A stretch of 57,764 bases of DNA from an uncultured Pelagibacteraceae bacterium (GCA_902526405.1 CABZKL010000003.1:1-57764); one strand, 5' to 3'. Counted from the stretch's first letter, positions 24,730 to 33,694 are shown. Program-made: numbers and translations. The notes: generated by a model from the letters alone, not told the origin.

Positions 24730-25581
24730 TTATTTAGATCGTATTAGCAAATATTCCCTTCTAGAAATATATAGGCCACTGAGAACAATAATAAATAAGC
24801 CCAAATAAGTCCAATTATCAGGCAATTCATGAAAGAAATAGTAACTAATGAGTATATTTGTAATTATCTCTGTATAGCCTAAAGGAGCCAATTTAGATGC
24901 ATCAGCGTATTTAAGAGATAGAATAAGGAAAAGATGTGCTACAGAGGCTATAAGGCCGATTAAAGCCATTAAAATCCATTGATTTGAGGTTGGATTAACC
25001 CAAACTGAGGGCATAAATAGGCTAATTATTATAGTTCCTGTCAAACCAGATAGCAAAAGAGTTAAAAGTGGATTATCTGAAGTACTCAATTTCCTCGTGA
25101 TTATAAGATAAAATCCATAACAAATTCCATTTCCTAATGCGGCCATGGTAGCTAAATTAAGTTCAATAAAGCCAGGTCTTATTACAATTAATGTTCCAAT
25201 AAATCCTAAAGACACAGCTATCCACCTTTTCACCCCTACTTTCTCATTTAAAAAAAATGGAGATAAGGCAGTAACACAAATTGGAGCAACAAAAGCTAAA
25301 GTTAAAGCTTTAGGAAGTGAAATTTCTGATATTGCATAAAAGAATAAATAGGTAGAAAAAACAAAAATTAATCCTCTAATTAATTGAAGGGCTGGTTTCT
25401 TTGTCCAAACTAATGAATGCCTATTAAAGATAAGCATTAAAGATAAAGTAAAAACTACAGTAAAAAAATATCTAGCCCAGGTAATTTGAAGAACATCCAT
25501 CGATGAACTTAAATATTTAGCAAATGCATCCATTACAGGAACAATCATCCAAGCAGATGCATTTAAAATTATTGCCTTCAT
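24730..25581 (-). CDS. EamA/DMT-superfamily transporter
   Basis: A 283-residue drug/metabolite-type transporter with about ten TM segments in two EamA repeats. Repeat one: SAWMIVPVMDAFAKYLS, TWARYFFTVVF, LPKALTLAFVAPICVTALSPFFLNEKVG. Repeat two: GICYGFYLIITRKLS, LKYADASKLAPLGYTEIITNILISYYFFHELPD. The double signature is typical. The substrate is unknown. It lies 16 bp downstream of the AEC carrier gene on the same strand. Confidence 0.88.
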   Translation of the reverse strand: MKAIILNASAWMIVPVMDAFAKYLSSSMDVLQITWARYFFTVVFTLSLMLIFNRHSLVWTKKPALQLIRGLIFVFSTYLFFYAISEISLPKALTLAFVAPICVTALSPFFLNEKVGVKRWIAVSLGFIGTLIVIRPGFIELNLATMAALGNGICYGFYLIITRKLSTSDNPLLTLLLSGLTGTIIISLFMPSVWVNPTSNQWILMALIGLIASVAHLFLILSLKYADASKLAPLGYTEIITNILISYYFFHELPDNWTYLGLFIIVLSGLYISRREYLLIRSK

Positions 25582-25597
25582 AAAAGAAAGATATCGT

Positions 25598-26497
25598 TTA
25601 ATAGAAGTACTTTAAAGCAAAGAATACAACAATTGGTAAAGTTATAAATGACATAATTGTTGAAACTACGATCATACTTGCAATACTATCAACGATTTTT
25701 TTAGGTGAATACATTGAACCAATTAAATAGGTCAAAACTGCACTTGGCATTGCACATTGTATTAAAAAAACACCTGCTGCAAAACCAGATAGATTAAACA
25801 TTTTTATTATACCTAGTCCAATTAACGGACCAATAAAAACTCTACATATTGAAGAAATAAAAGCAGATTTAAAAGAAAAAACTTTTAATCTTGTAAGGGC
25901 TATACCTAAAGACATCAATATTAGAAATATTGCTGTATAAGCAGTAATCATAGTTGTATTTACTAAAAAAACCGGGGTTTCAATTTCATAATATATAAAG
26001 ATAATTGAAATTATTATTGCATATACAGGTGGGCTTTGAAGTAAAAGCTTTAAACTAAATTTTTTACTAGCCAAAAAAACATTTATTGTAAAATGAAAAA
26101 ATATAACTAATGAAGAGATAGTAGCTGCAATACCTAATCCTAAATCACCATAAGCAAATAAACAAATTGGTAATCCCATGTTACCAACATTAGGTAAAAC
26201 AAATGGAGGAAGTTCTCGTATTATTTCTTTTTTTAAAAAAATTAAAAAGATTACACCTACTAAAGAAAAGGCAAATATTGCAATTAATGAATACCAAAAA
26301 TACTCAATAAACATTGAGAATGTTACACCAGTAGTAGTTATAGCGTAAAAAACCATTGCAGGGCTTCCAACATTTGCAGCAAAATTTGTGATAAAAGAAG
26401 TATCTAATTTAGGATTTTTTTTACCAATAAAGTAACCAATACCCACCATAAAAAAAACAGGAAATAAAACTTCAAAAAGTTTTAAATAAATATCCAT
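25598..26497 (-). CDS. AEC (auxin efflux carrier) family transporter
   Basis: A 299-residue membrane carrier with about ten hydrophobic segments. Family features are FPVFFMVGIGYFIGKKNP, NVGSPAMVFYAI, VLPNVGNMGLPICLFAYGD (the conserved NxGNxG motif in helix 4) and the C-terminal IQCAMPSAVLTYLIG. Bacterial AEC proteins move organic acids such as malate or malonate. Its ATG overlaps the hom stop by 1 nt (TAATG), implying coupled expression with homoserine synthesis, perhaps export of a related metabolite (inference). Confidence 0.88.
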   Translation of the reverse strand: MDIYLKLFEVLFPVFFMVGIGYFIGKKNPKLDTSFITNFAANVGSPAMVFYAITTTGVTFSMFIEYFWYSLIAIFAFSLVGVIFLIFLKKEIIRELPPFVLPNVGNMGLPICLFAYGDLGLGIAATISSLVIFFHFTINVFLASKKFSLKLLLQSPPVYAIIISIIFIYYEIETPVFLVNTTMITAYTAIFLILMSLGIALTRLKVFSFKSAFISSICRVFIGPLIGLGIIKMFNLSGFAAGVFLIQCAMPSAVLTYLIGSMYSPKKIVDSIASMIVVSTIMSFITLPIVVFFALKYFY

Positions 26498-27789
26498 TAA
26501 CCAAGTACTCTAATAAGCGTTGGTGTTTTTAAAATATTTTTATTTTTTCTAAATATAGATAAACAATTCTTTGAATTTTTCTCAGAAGTTTTGTGAGTTA
26601 TAATTACTATTGTTGCTTTATTTGTTTTTTTATCAGGCGTTTGGATAAGTCTTTTTACAGAAATTTTATACTTGGCTAAACGATTAGTAATTTGAGATAA
26701 AACTCCAGGGCGATCTATCACTTCAAATCTTAAATATAGTGAATTTGTATAATTGTTTATATTATAAGGTTTTAATGCTTTTAACTGGGCAAAAGGAATT
26801 CCAAAAGGTTTTTTAATATTCCCTCTGAGTATGGACAATAGGTCTGAGAGTAGAGAAGAAGAAGTGGGACCAGGACCTGCACCTTCACCTTGAAGGATAC
26901 TTTGACCAACTGGTTTACCTTCAAGAATTACTGCGTTCATTACACCGTTAACATTGCCAATATAAGATTTTTTATTGACTAAACATGGGTGAACTGTTTC
27001 AAAAAGTTGTTTATTTTTTAATTCCGTTATTCCAAGAAGTTTTATTCTTAAATCTAATTGATTAGCAATTTTTATGTCTTTTAATTCAATTTTTTCTATA
27101 CCCTCCATTAAACATTTGTGGTGTGAGATTTTACTATTAAATGCAAGTGCAGATAAAATTCTTACCTTAGCAAAAGCATCAAAACCATTTAAATCTAATT
27201 TAGGATTTCCTGGTTCAGCATAGCCAAGTTTTTGTGCTTTAAGAAGAACATCATCAAATTTTTGATTAGAATTTTCCATTTCAGATAAGATATAATTTGA
27301 AGTTCCATTTAATATTCCATAAATCTTTGAGATCTTGTTTGTTGCTAATCCTTCCTTAATTGATTTTAATATTGGGATACCTCCTGCTACAGATGCTTCA
27401 AACTCTAGGTTAACATTATTTTTTTCAGCTAATTTTGCTAGATAATTTCCATGTTTAGAAATCAAGGCTTTATTTGGTGTAATGACGTGAGTCTTACTTT
27501 TTAAAGCTTTCTCTACAATCTTTTTAGATACACCATCAGATAATCCTATTGCTTCAAATAAAATATCTACTTTTTGTTTTTTGAGAATTTCTAGAGGGTT
27601 GGTATAAAAAATTTTCTTATTAATTTTAAATTTTCTTTTTTTTTTTATATTTTTTGCTGATATTGCAACTACATTGATTTTTGTTCCTGTTTTTATTTCA
27701 ATATTTTTTTTTTTAGTATTCAACTCATTAAGTAAATATATACCAACCTGTCCTAAACCAACTACTGCAATATTATACATTTTCTTCAT
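26497..27789 (-). CDS. hom: Homoserine dehydrogenase
   Basis: Reduces aspartate semialdehyde to homoserine for methionine and threonine. The 430-residue product has a Rossmann motif (VVGLGQVGIYLL), TPNKALISKHG, EASVAGGIPILKSIKEGL, the hallmark GILNGTSNYILSEM and the substrate region LDLNGFDAFAKVRILS. A C-terminal ACT domain (RFEVIDRPGVLSQITNRL, about 348-425) suggests amino-acid feedback control. The first strand has one fewer Gly than usual (GLGQVG). It overlaps the small lipoprotein gene by 4 nt. Confidence 0.96.
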   Translation of the reverse strand: MKKMYNIAVVGLGQVGIYLLNELNTKKKNIEIKTGTKINVVAISAKNIKKKRKFKINKKIFYTNPLEILKKQKVDILFEAIGLSDGVSKKIVEKALKSKTHVITPNKALISKHGNYLAKLAEKNNVNLEFEASVAGGIPILKSIKEGLATNKISKIYGILNGTSNYILSEMENSNQKFDDVLLKAQKLGYAEPGNPKLDLNGFDAFAKVRILSALAFNSKISHHKCLMEGIEKIELKDIKIANQLDLRIKLLGITELKNKQLFETVHPCLVNKKSYIGNVNGVMNAVILEGKPVGQSILQGEGAGPGPTSSSLLSDLLSILRGNIKKPFGIPFAQLKALKPYNINNYTNSLYLRFEVIDRPGVLSQITNRLAKYKISVKRLIQTPDKKTNKATIVIITHKTSEKNSKNCLSIFRKNKNILKTPTLIRVLG

Positions 27790-28013
27790 TTACTAATATC
27801 AGGATATTTACTTTTTTTTGTGTAGTCTTCTATATATATTTTATATTCATCTAAGGTCATTGACGTTATATCTTTTGATTTTTTTAATATTCTTGAAAGA
27901 TTTTTTTGCTCATCTTTTTTTTTAATAGTATCTTCAGTCCAATACTGAGAATCATTATTTAAAGAACAGTTGCTATTAAATAATAGTAAAAATAAACAAA
28001 ATATTAATCTCAT
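27786..28013 (-). CDS. Small hypothetical lipoprotein
   Basis: A 75-residue product with a lipoprotein-type signal (IFCLFLLLFNSNC, Cys near residue 16). The rest is a charged, partly helical tail (KKKDEQKNLSRILKKSKDI) with no recognised domain. It sits between argC and hom with 4-nt overlaps on both sides, so its expression is tied to amino-acid synthesis genes. No function can be read. Confidence 0.7.
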   Translation of the reverse strand: MRLIFCLFLLLFNSNCSLNNDSQYWTEDTIKKKDEQKNLSRILKKSKDITSMTLDEYKIYIEDYTKKSKYPDISK

Positions 28014-29032
28014 ATTAATCCAGTTGTTTCTGGAAAGTTATATTTATTGTTTAGACTTTGCACTGCTTGCCCTGCTCCACCTTTTATTAAATTATCTATA
28101 GCTGAAAGTATAATAATTTTATTATTAAATTTTGACTTGCAGACTGAAATTAGGCAATTGTTAGTATTAATAACATCATTTGTGCCTATTAGAGTATTTA
28201 ATTTACAAATCTTCACAAATTTTTCTTTTTTATAAAATTTTGACAGTAAACCTAAAATCTTCATTATATTTACATTGCTATTTAAATCTAAATATATGGT
28301 ACTTAGAATTCCTCTAAACATTGGTGATAAATGTGGTGTAAAACTGATTTCAATTTTCTTCTTAGAAAATTTTTTTAACGTCTGGTCAATTTCTGAATTA
28401 TGTCGATGATTTCCAACACCATAAGCACTTAAAGAGTCATATAAATTTTTATGTTTAAATTTTTTGTGAACACCTCTTCCAGCGCCAGAATAACCTGATT
28501 TGGAGTCTATTATAATATTTGAAACTTTAACTAAATTTTTATTAATCAAAGGTATTAATGGCAAAAGTATAGATGTTGGATAACAACCAGGACTGGAAAT
28601 AATATTATACTTTTTAAGTTCTTTTCTATTAATTTCAGGAAGTGAATAGATACTTTTTTTTATAAGTTTAATTGCTCGATGCTTCTGCTTGTACCATTTT
28701 TTATATTCTGAGGCTTTTTCAAGTCTAAAATCTGCAGCTAAATCAATTAATATATTTTTTTTATTTAAATATTTAGATATATCTTGAGCTTCTCCATTGG
28801 GTAAAGCTGTAAAAATTATATCAATATCGTCTAATAAGTTTTTATTAAATTTTCTTATTTTAGGTAATTTATATTTTGATAATGACTTTTCATAAAAAGA
28901 AATGCTCTTACCTACTGAAGAATTACCGCAGAGATATTTAATGTTTATATATCTGTGCTTAACTAATATTTTAATTAATTGTGTTCCAATATATCCTGTA
29001 GATCCGGCGACTAACGCATTCAGCTTAGGCAT
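28010..29032 (-). CDS. argC: N-acetyl-gamma-glutamyl-phosphate reductase
   Basis: NADPH-dependent third step of arginine biosynthesis. The 340-residue product has the nucleotide motif VAGSTGYIGTQLIKIL at 7-22, TALPNGEAQDIS, LIDLAADFRLE, the active-site SSPGCYPTSILLPL with catalytic Cys, DSKSGYSGAGRG, AYGVGNHRHNSEI with the catalytic His, and FTPHLSPMFRGI. It follows rpsI by 33 bp and overlaps the lipoprotein gene by 4 nt. rplM-rpsI-argC order is common in alphaproteobacteria. Confidence 0.96.
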   Translation of the reverse strand: MPKLNALVAGSTGYIGTQLIKILVKHRYINIKYLCGNSSVGKSISFYEKSLSKYKLPKIRKFNKNLLDDIDIIFTALPNGEAQDISKYLNKKNILIDLAADFRLEKASEYKKWYKQKHRAIKLIKKSIYSLPEINRKELKKYNIISSPGCYPTSILLPLIPLINKNLVKVSNIIIDSKSGYSGAGRGVHKKFKHKNLYDSLSAYGVGNHRHNSEIDQTLKKFSKKKIEISFTPHLSPMFRGILSTIYLDLNSNVNIMKILGLLSKFYKKEKFVKICKLNTLIGTNDVINTNNCLISVCKSKFNNKIIILSAIDNLIKGGAGQAVQSLNNKYNFPETTGLI

Positions 29033-29065
29033 TTTATATTATAGCAGTTAAATATTAAAAAAAAA

Positions 29066-29503
29066 TTATCTTTTAGAAAATTGAAAGCTTCTTCTAGCTT
29101 TTCTTCTACCAGGTTTTTTCCTCTCAACAGCACGAGAGTCTCTGGTGGTAAGTTTTTCTGTTTTTAATGTACCTTTTAAATTTTCATCAAATAAAACTAA
29201 TGCTTTAGATATACCATGAACCATAGCTCCAGCTTGGCCGGTTGGTCCACCACCTTTAACACTACATCTAACATCATAGTCTGTAGATTGATTTATAATC
29301 TCAAAAGGTCTTGTTATTTGCATTTTATGAGTTTCATCTGCAAAATAATCACTAAATAATTTTCCATTCACGTATATTTTACCGGATCCTTTTTTTAACC
29401 AAACTTTCGCAATAGAAGTTTTTCTTCTACCAGTTGCATATTTACTATCTTTAAAATCTAATTTAAGTTTGGTTGATTTTGAAGATGTTTGAGTATTTTC
29501 CAT
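29066..29503 (-). CDS. rpsI: 30S ribosomal protein S9
   Basis: Small-subunit protein whose C-terminal tail reaches the P-site tRNA. The 145-residue product has the family signature YATGRRKTSIAKVWLKKGSG, GGGPTGQAGAMVHGIS, and the basic C-terminal end RDSRAVERKKPGRRKAR followed by SFQFSKR. The final Arg that contacts tRNA is present. It follows rplM by 1 bp. Confidence 0.97.
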   Translation of the reverse strand: MENTQTSSKSTKLKLDFKDSKYATGRRKTSIAKVWLKKGSGKIYVNGKLFSDYFADETHKMQITRPFEIINQSTDYDVRCSVKGGGPTGQAGAMVHGISKALVLFDENLKGTLKTEKLTTRDSRAVERKKPGRRKARRSFQFSKR

Positions 29504-29504
29504 A

Positions 29505-29963
29505 TTAATTTCTTGCTAAATTTTTACTGTTCAATTTATTTAATTCAATAACCTTTGGATTCTGCGCAGAATGCGGGTGATCATTACCTGCATAAATTTT
29601 TAATTTAGTTAATTGTTTTCGACCCAAAACACCACCGGGTAACATTCTTTTAACTGCAAGTTTTAAAGTTTCACCTGGTTTTTTTTCATGTAATTTTTCA
29701 GGTGTAGCAATCTTAATTCCACCAGGGTGACCTGTATGTCTGTAATACTTTTTATCTTGAAACTTTTTTCCTGTAAATTTTACTTGTTCAATATTTTTAA
29801 CAACGACAAAATCACCATCATCCATATGAGGAGTATAAGTTGTTTTATTTTTTCCTCTTATAATATTTGAAACAACTGTTGCCAATCTACCAACAACAGC
29901 ATTAGTTGCATCAATTTCGTACCAAGATGATCTTATTTGGTCTTTTTTAAGGAATTTCGTCAT
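29505..29963 (-). CDS. rplM: 50S ribosomal protein L13
   Basis: Early-assembly large-subunit protein. Signature segments are WYEIDATNAVVGRLATVVS, RGKNKTTYTPHMDDGDFVVV, KKYYRHTGHPGG and VKRMLPGGVLGRKQLTKLKIYAG. Length is 152. It is divergent from metY. Its promoter and that of the riboswitch-led metY transcript must share the roughly 80 bp between 29964 and 30044. Confidence 0.97.
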   Translation of the reverse strand: MTKFLKKDQIRSSWYEIDATNAVVGRLATVVSNIIRGKNKTTYTPHMDDGDFVVVKNIEQVKFTGKKFQDKKYYRHTGHPGGIKIATPEKLHEKKPGETLKLAVKRMLPGGVLGRKQLTKLKIYAGNDHPHSAQNPKVIELNKLNSKNLARN

Positions 29964-30014
29964 TGTGCGAGGATTAATACTATTATTAAATTCATTGTCA
30001 ATTTTATATTTACC

Positions 30015-30042
30015 TTGAAAATAGGTATTAATTTGATAAAAA
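30015..30042 (+). promoter_or_regulatory. Candidate promoter of the metY leader
   Basis: TTGAAA (30015-30020), a 16-bp spacer and TAAAAA (30037-30042). Transcription would begin near 30048, just where the first SAM aptamer starts, which is the main reason to favour it. Confidence 0.4.
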
Positions 30043-30044
30043 GA

Positions 30045-30092
30045 TATTGCCGATTTGATCCTATTGCGGGCTTTAAACTGCTAAAGAGGAAT
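30045..30092 (+). ncRNA. SAM-II-like riboswitch aptamer (first of tandem)
   Basis: GATTTGATCCTATTGCGGGC followed by CTGCTAAAGAGGAA matches the known SAM-II core pattern (GATTTAACC..ATTGC..GC..GCTAAAAAGG). A short stem pairs GCC (30049-30051) with GGC (30069-30071). The H-type pseudoknot pairs TCCT (30059-30062) with AGGA (30087-30090). It lies about 80 nt before the metY start, so it is expected to act on transcription or on the downstream fold, not directly on the RBS. Confidence 0.8.
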
Positions 30093-30107
30093 TTTCATAA
30101 AACTATC

Positions 30108-30168
30108 GGTAGGCATTTGAACTATATTGTGCGCCTTACATAAGTTTAAGCACTAAAAAAGGAGTATA
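30108..30168 (+). ncRNA. SAM-V-like riboswitch aptamer covering the metY RBS (second of tandem)
   Basis: A second copy of the same core: GGCATTTGAACTATATTG, GCGCC, then CACTAAAAAAGGAG. Stem AGGC (30111-30114) pairs with GCCT (30133-30136), extendable by GTA/TAC around a bulge. ACT (30121-30123) can pair with AGT (30163-30165), which includes the ribosome-binding site GGAG (30161-30164). SAM binding would therefore hide the RBS. This matches the reported SAM-V mode of translational control and the reported SAM-II/SAM-V tandems of marine bacteria. Confidence 0.8.
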
Positions 30169-30170
30169 TT

Positions 30171-31499
30171 ATGAGTACCAAGAGAAACAATCCTGAGACC
30201 ATTGCGATCCATGGTGGAGATTACAGAAGTGATCCTGCTACAAACGCTGTGGCTGTACCTATATATAGAACTACATCTTATGAGTTTAACAGTACAGAGC
30301 ATGCAGCAAACTTATTTTCACTAAAAGAGTTTGGAAACATTTATACCAGAATAATGAATCCAACAAATGATGTGTTAGAAAAAAGAATTGCTGCGCTTGA
30401 AGACGGTTTATCTTGTGTTACTGTTTCATCTGGCCAAACAGCTTCAACTTTTGCTGTATTAAATGTTGCTCAAGCTGGTGATAATATTGTAAGTTCAACA
30501 GATCTATATGGAGGCACTGTATCATTATTTAATAACACACTTAGTAAACTTGGTATTGAAATTAGATATGCGGATCCAAGTGATCCTAAAAATTTTGAAA
30601 AATTAATTGATGATAGTACACGTGCTTTTTATGGTGAAACTCTACCTAACCCATATTTAAGAGTTTTTCCAATTAAAGAAGTTTCGGATATTGGAAGAAA
30701 ATACAATATTCCTTTAATTATGGACAACACTGCTGCACCTGTGATTTGTAAACCCATAGAACATGGTGCTGCAGTTGTTATTCATTCTTTAACAAAATAT
30801 ATTGGCGGACATGGAACAGCAATTGCTGGTAGTATAGTTGATAGTGGTAATTTCGATTGGACAGCTGATCCAAAAAGACAGCCATTATTTAATGAACCAG
30901 ACGCAAGCTACAATAATGTTATATGGGGCAAGGCTGTACCAGAGATGACTGGCGCTAATGTTCCTTTTTCTGTACGTGCAAGAGTTTGCTTATTAAGAGA
31001 TCTAGGGTCGGCATGTCCTCCAGATAACGCTTTTGCGATTATACAAGGACTTGAAACTGTGGCTTTAAGAATGAAACAACATTGTGAAAATGCTCAAAAG
31101 GTTGTTAATTTTTTAAAAAAACACAAGGAAGTAACTAAAGTAATTTACTCAACTGAACATGATAAGCATATATCAGATAGAGCTAAACAGTACCTCAAAG
31201 GTGGAAATGGACCAATGGTTGGAATAGAACTAAAAGGTGGAATTGAAGCTGGCAAAAGATTCATTGAGTCCTTAAAAATGTTCTATCATGTTGCAAATAT
31301 CGGAGATGCTAGAAGTTTGGCTATTCACCCAGCTAGCACAACACACAGCCAGTTAAATGATAAGGAACTTTCTGCATCTGGTGTAACACAAAGTTATGTT
31401 AGACTTTGTATAGGTATCGAACATATTGATGATATTATTGAGGATTTAGATCAAGCTTTAAATAAATCTTCAAAAGGCAAACTTAAAGCTGTAAGTTAG
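30171..31499 (+). CDS. metY: O-acetylhomoserine sulfhydrylase / aminocarboxypropyltransferase
   Basis: PLP-dependent Cys/Met-metabolism enzyme that makes homocysteine from an activated homoserine. The 442-residue product has YTRIMNPTNDVLEKRIAALE, VSSGQTASTFA, STDLYGGTVSLF, MDNTAAPVICKP and the PLP lysine in HSLTKYIGGHG. NIGDARSLAIHPASTTHSQL is typical of the MetY branch. The RBS GGAG lies 6 nt upstream and is part of the second SAM aptamer. Its end overlaps the convergent heme A synthase gene by 17 nt. Both homoserine supply (hom) and use are thus close together. Confidence 0.95.
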   Translation: MSTKRNNPETIAIHGGDYRSDPATNAVAVPIYRTTSYEFNSTEHAANLFSLKEFGNIYTRIMNPTNDVLEKRIAALEDGLSCVTVSSGQTASTFAVLNVAQAGDNIVSSTDLYGGTVSLFNNTLSKLGIEIRYADPSDPKNFEKLIDDSTRAFYGETLPNPYLRVFPIKEVSDIGRKYNIPLIMDNTAAPVICKPIEHGAAVVIHSLTKYIGGHGTAIAGSIVDSGNFDWTADPKRQPLFNEPDASYNNVIWGKAVPEMTGANVPFSVRARVCLLRDLGSACPPDNAFAIIQGLETVALRMKQHCENAQKVVNFLKKHKEVTKVIYSTEHDKHISDRAKQYLKGGNGPMVGIELKGGIEAGKRFIESLKMFYHVANIGDARSLAIHPASTTHSQLNDKELSASGVTQSYVRLCIGIEHIDDIIEDLDQALNKSSKGKLKAVS

Positions 31500-32511
31500 G
31501 TCTCTTATTTATAAAGAAAAAATAAATAGAAGTAGTTACTAAAAAAATAGAACTTACTTGGTGTACAGCTGCAATATAAATTTGTGCACCAAGTACAACT
31601 GTAAATATTCCTAAAACAATCTGTAAAATTATAAAAAATCCTAAAATATTAACTGGTCTATATAATTTAATTATTTTATTTTTATAAACTTTAAACAATA
31701 TAAACATGTAAAATAATCCAATTAAATATGCAAGATTTCTGTGTATAAACTGAACTAATGAAGGATCACTAAAAGCAGATAATTTAAATAAATTTTCAAC
31801 ATTATTATCATTTGGAAAATAAGTACTACCCATAAGAGGCCATGAATTATAAATTTTTCCAGCATCCATTCCAGATACAAATGCACCAATTACAATTTGT
31901 GTTAAAATTAAAAATAAAAATACAAATGGAATAATTGAATTTATTCCATTTTCAACTTGGTTAAATTTTTTTTGATATTTTAAATAATTCCAAAAAATTA
32001 ATGATAAAATCAGAAAAGCGATTAATAAATGTATAGACAGTCTGAAGTGGCTAACGTCCACCCTATCAACTAGACCACTGCTAACCATATACCAACCAAT
32101 AAATCCTTGGAAACAAATAAGAAAAAAAATAAGATATAAATCAAGAATTTTTGAGATTTTTAATTTGAAAGAGAAATATATAAGTGGGATTAAATAGCAT
32201 AACCCAATTACTCTTCCTAAAAATCTGTGAGCCCACTCCCACCAGAAAATTACTTTAAATTCTTGTAAAGTCATATTGAAATTCTGTAATTTAAACTCAG
32301 GTATTTCTTTGTATAAATTAAAGTACAATATCCAATCTTTTTGGCTAAGAGGTGGAATTAAACCAGAAAATAATTGCCATTGGGTTATCGAAAGACCGGA
32401 GTCAGTTAATCTGGTCAAACCACCAACTACAATCATAATTGAAATGATAATAAACATTGCAATTAACCAAAAAGATAATTGATTATTAATTTTTGTATTT
32501 ACAGTATACAT
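31483..32511 (-). CDS. ctaA: Heme A synthase (COX15/CtaA)
   Basis: Oxidises the methyl group of heme O to give heme A for cytochrome c oxidase. The 342-residue membrane protein has about eight TM helices and the conserved His sites: WWEWAHRFLGRVIG, SHFRLSIHLLIAF, VQFIHRNLAYLIG and AAVHQVSSIFLV. VGGLTRLTDSGLSITQW near residue 28-44 is the family signature. It overlaps metY tail to tail and is divergent from the chorismate mutase gene by 43 bp. Confidence 0.95.
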   Translation of the reverse strand: MYTVNTKINNQLSFWLIAMFIIISIMIVVGGLTRLTDSGLSITQWQLFSGLIPPLSQKDWILYFNLYKEIPEFKLQNFNMTLQEFKVIFWWEWAHRFLGRVIGLCYLIPLIYFSFKLKISKILDLYLIFFLICFQGFIGWYMVSSGLVDRVDVSHFRLSIHLLIAFLILSLIFWNYLKYQKKFNQVENGINSIIPFVFLFLILTQIVIGAFVSGMDAGKIYNSWPLMGSTYFPNDNNVENLFKLSAFSDPSLVQFIHRNLAYLIGLFYMFILFKVYKNKIIKLYRPVNILGFFIILQIVLGIFTVVLGAQIYIAAVHQVSSIFLVTTSIYFFFINKRPNLQL

Positions 32512-32554
32512 AAGCGCTTAAATATAATATTTTTTTAAAAATCCAAATATATAA

Positions 32555-32845
32555 ATGTCGCCTTTAAAAAGAAAAAAATTAAGCAAAATTAGAATTGAAT
32601 TAGATAAGCTTGATAATTCTCTTATCAAAATTATAAAAAAAAGAACAAATCTTGTAAAAAAGGTTTTAGAGCTAAAAGATAAAAAAAACCAAATTATTGA
32701 TCAAAAAAGAATAAGTACTATTTTAAGAAATATAAAAAAAAAATCAGTTAAAAATAAAATTGACCCAAAAATAACAAACAGAATATGGAAGAATATGATT
32801 TGGGCCTACATTGAATACGAAAAAAGAAATTTTAAAAAAAAATAG
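32555..32845 (+). CDS. Chorismate mutase (AroQ class, single domain)
   Basis: Converts chorismate to prephenate for Phe/Tyr. The 96-residue helical domain shows the AroQ pattern: IRIELDKLDNSLIKIIKKRTNLVKKVLELK (conserved Arg and Lys) and the C-terminal ITNRIWKNMIWAYIEYEKR with IW-x-x-x-I. It is free-standing, not fused to prephenate dehydratase. Convergent with rpmG with no gap. Confidence 0.85.
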   Translation: MSPLKRKKLSKIRIELDKLDNSLIKIIKKRTNLVKKVLELKDKKNQIIDQKRISTILRNIKKKSVKNKIDPKITNRIWKNMIWAYIEYEKRNFKKK

Positions 32846-33037
32846 TTATTTACTGTGTGGTGGTAACTTTTTTTCCACAAACATTTCATGTTTTCTTGTA
32901 TCAGGATTGTATTTTTTAGCTGAAAGTTTCACCTTGGCCTTTTCACCTCCAGCAGGTTTTTTTACATAATAAAAGAAAGAACTATCAGGCTTGGCTTCAG
33001 GAACTAGTCGTACTTTTACATGTGTTTTTTTTGCCAT
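32846..33037 (-). CDS. rpmG: 50S ribosomal protein L33
   Basis: A 63-residue L33-type protein: VKVRLVPEAKPDSSFFYYVKKPAG, KVKLSAKKYNPDTRKHEMFVEKKL. The zinc-ribbon cysteines are absent, as in C-minus forms. It is slightly longer than the usual 55 residues. It is last in the minus-strand run from 35367, one nt after the MerR-like gene. Confidence 0.93.
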   Translation of the reverse strand: MAKKTHVKVRLVPEAKPDSSFFYYVKKPAGGEKAKVKLSAKKYNPDTRKHEMFVEKKLPPHSK

Positions 33038-33038
33038 A

Positions 33039-33401
33039 TTATTTCAGTTCTTTTATAATTTTAGAAATCTTAACTAATTTATTTTTCAGATTTTCAGCTT
33101 TTATAGATTTATCTGCCATTTCGTCAAGCTTTAAAGAAACTTCATTATTAAGTATCTTTTTAACACCATTAATCGTCATACCCTGTTCTTTTAAAAGGAA
33201 CTTAACTTTCTTTAGAAGATTAATTGTTTTTTCATCATAATATCTTCTATTAGAGTTCAATATTTTTGGTTTAATTTGTTTAAATTGTGTTTCCCAAAAT
33301 CTAATTATGTGTGTTGGTAGAGTGCCATTTTTGTTTACTTGAAGTTTTAAAATTTTTGCAACTTCTCCAATAGTTTTATAAGCGCTTTCAGACTTATCCA
33401 T
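33039..33401 (-). CDS. MerR-family transcriptional regulator
   Basis: A 120-residue DNA-binding protein: winged-helix N-terminus (YKTIGEVAKILKL, HIIRFWETQFKQIKP, NRRYYDEKTINLLKKVKFLL, GMTINGVKKIL), then a short coiled coil (about 90-120) for dimerisation. No metal-binding cysteines are visible. This MerR-like gene follows ihfA in many alphaproteobacteria; its targets are not known to me. It overlaps ihfA by 8 nt. Confidence 0.88.
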   Translation of the reverse strand: MDKSESAYKTIGEVAKILKLQVNKNGTLPTHIIRFWETQFKQIKPKILNSNRRYYDEKTINLLKKVKFLLKEQGMTINGVKKILNNEVSLKLDEMADKSIKAENLKNKLVKISKIIKELK

Positions 33402-33693
33402 TTTCTTTCATATTTATAAATTCCTTAAATTCTTTTGAGGGCTTAAACAAAACAACTTCTCTACTAGATATAACTTTTGTCTCTTTGGTTTTTGGATTTC
33501 TCCCTATTCTTGATTTCTTTTGTCTTATAGAAAACGTACCAAATTTAGATAATTTTAATTTCTTTTCAGACTTAATATTTGTCACGATTGTTACTAAAAA
33601 ATCATCAATTAGATTTTCTGAGATTTGCTTAGAAAAACCAAGCTGCATATAAACTAAATTAACTAAGTCTTTTTTAGTTAAGTTTATTCTCAT
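33394..33693 (-). CDS. ihfA: Integration host factor alpha subunit
   Basis: HU/IHF family DNA-bending protein of 99 residues. LTKKDLVNLVYMQLGFSK at the N-terminus; KLKLSKFGTFSIRQKKSRIGRNPKTKE with the DNA-intercalating RNP loop; VISSREVVLFKPSKEFKEFIN at the end. It is 1 bp after plsX and overlaps the MerR gene. Confidence 0.93.
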   Translation of the reverse strand: MRINLTKKDLVNLVYMQLGFSKQISENLIDDFLVTIVTNIKSEKKLKLSKFGTFSIRQKKSRIGRNPKTKETKVISSREVVLFKPSKEFKEFINMKENG

Positions 33694-33694
33694 T

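Noticed and set aside
29937..30143. 68-residue plus-strand ORF between rplM and metY
   Set aside because: It runs through the rplM start and both riboswitch aptamers and has no family resemblance.
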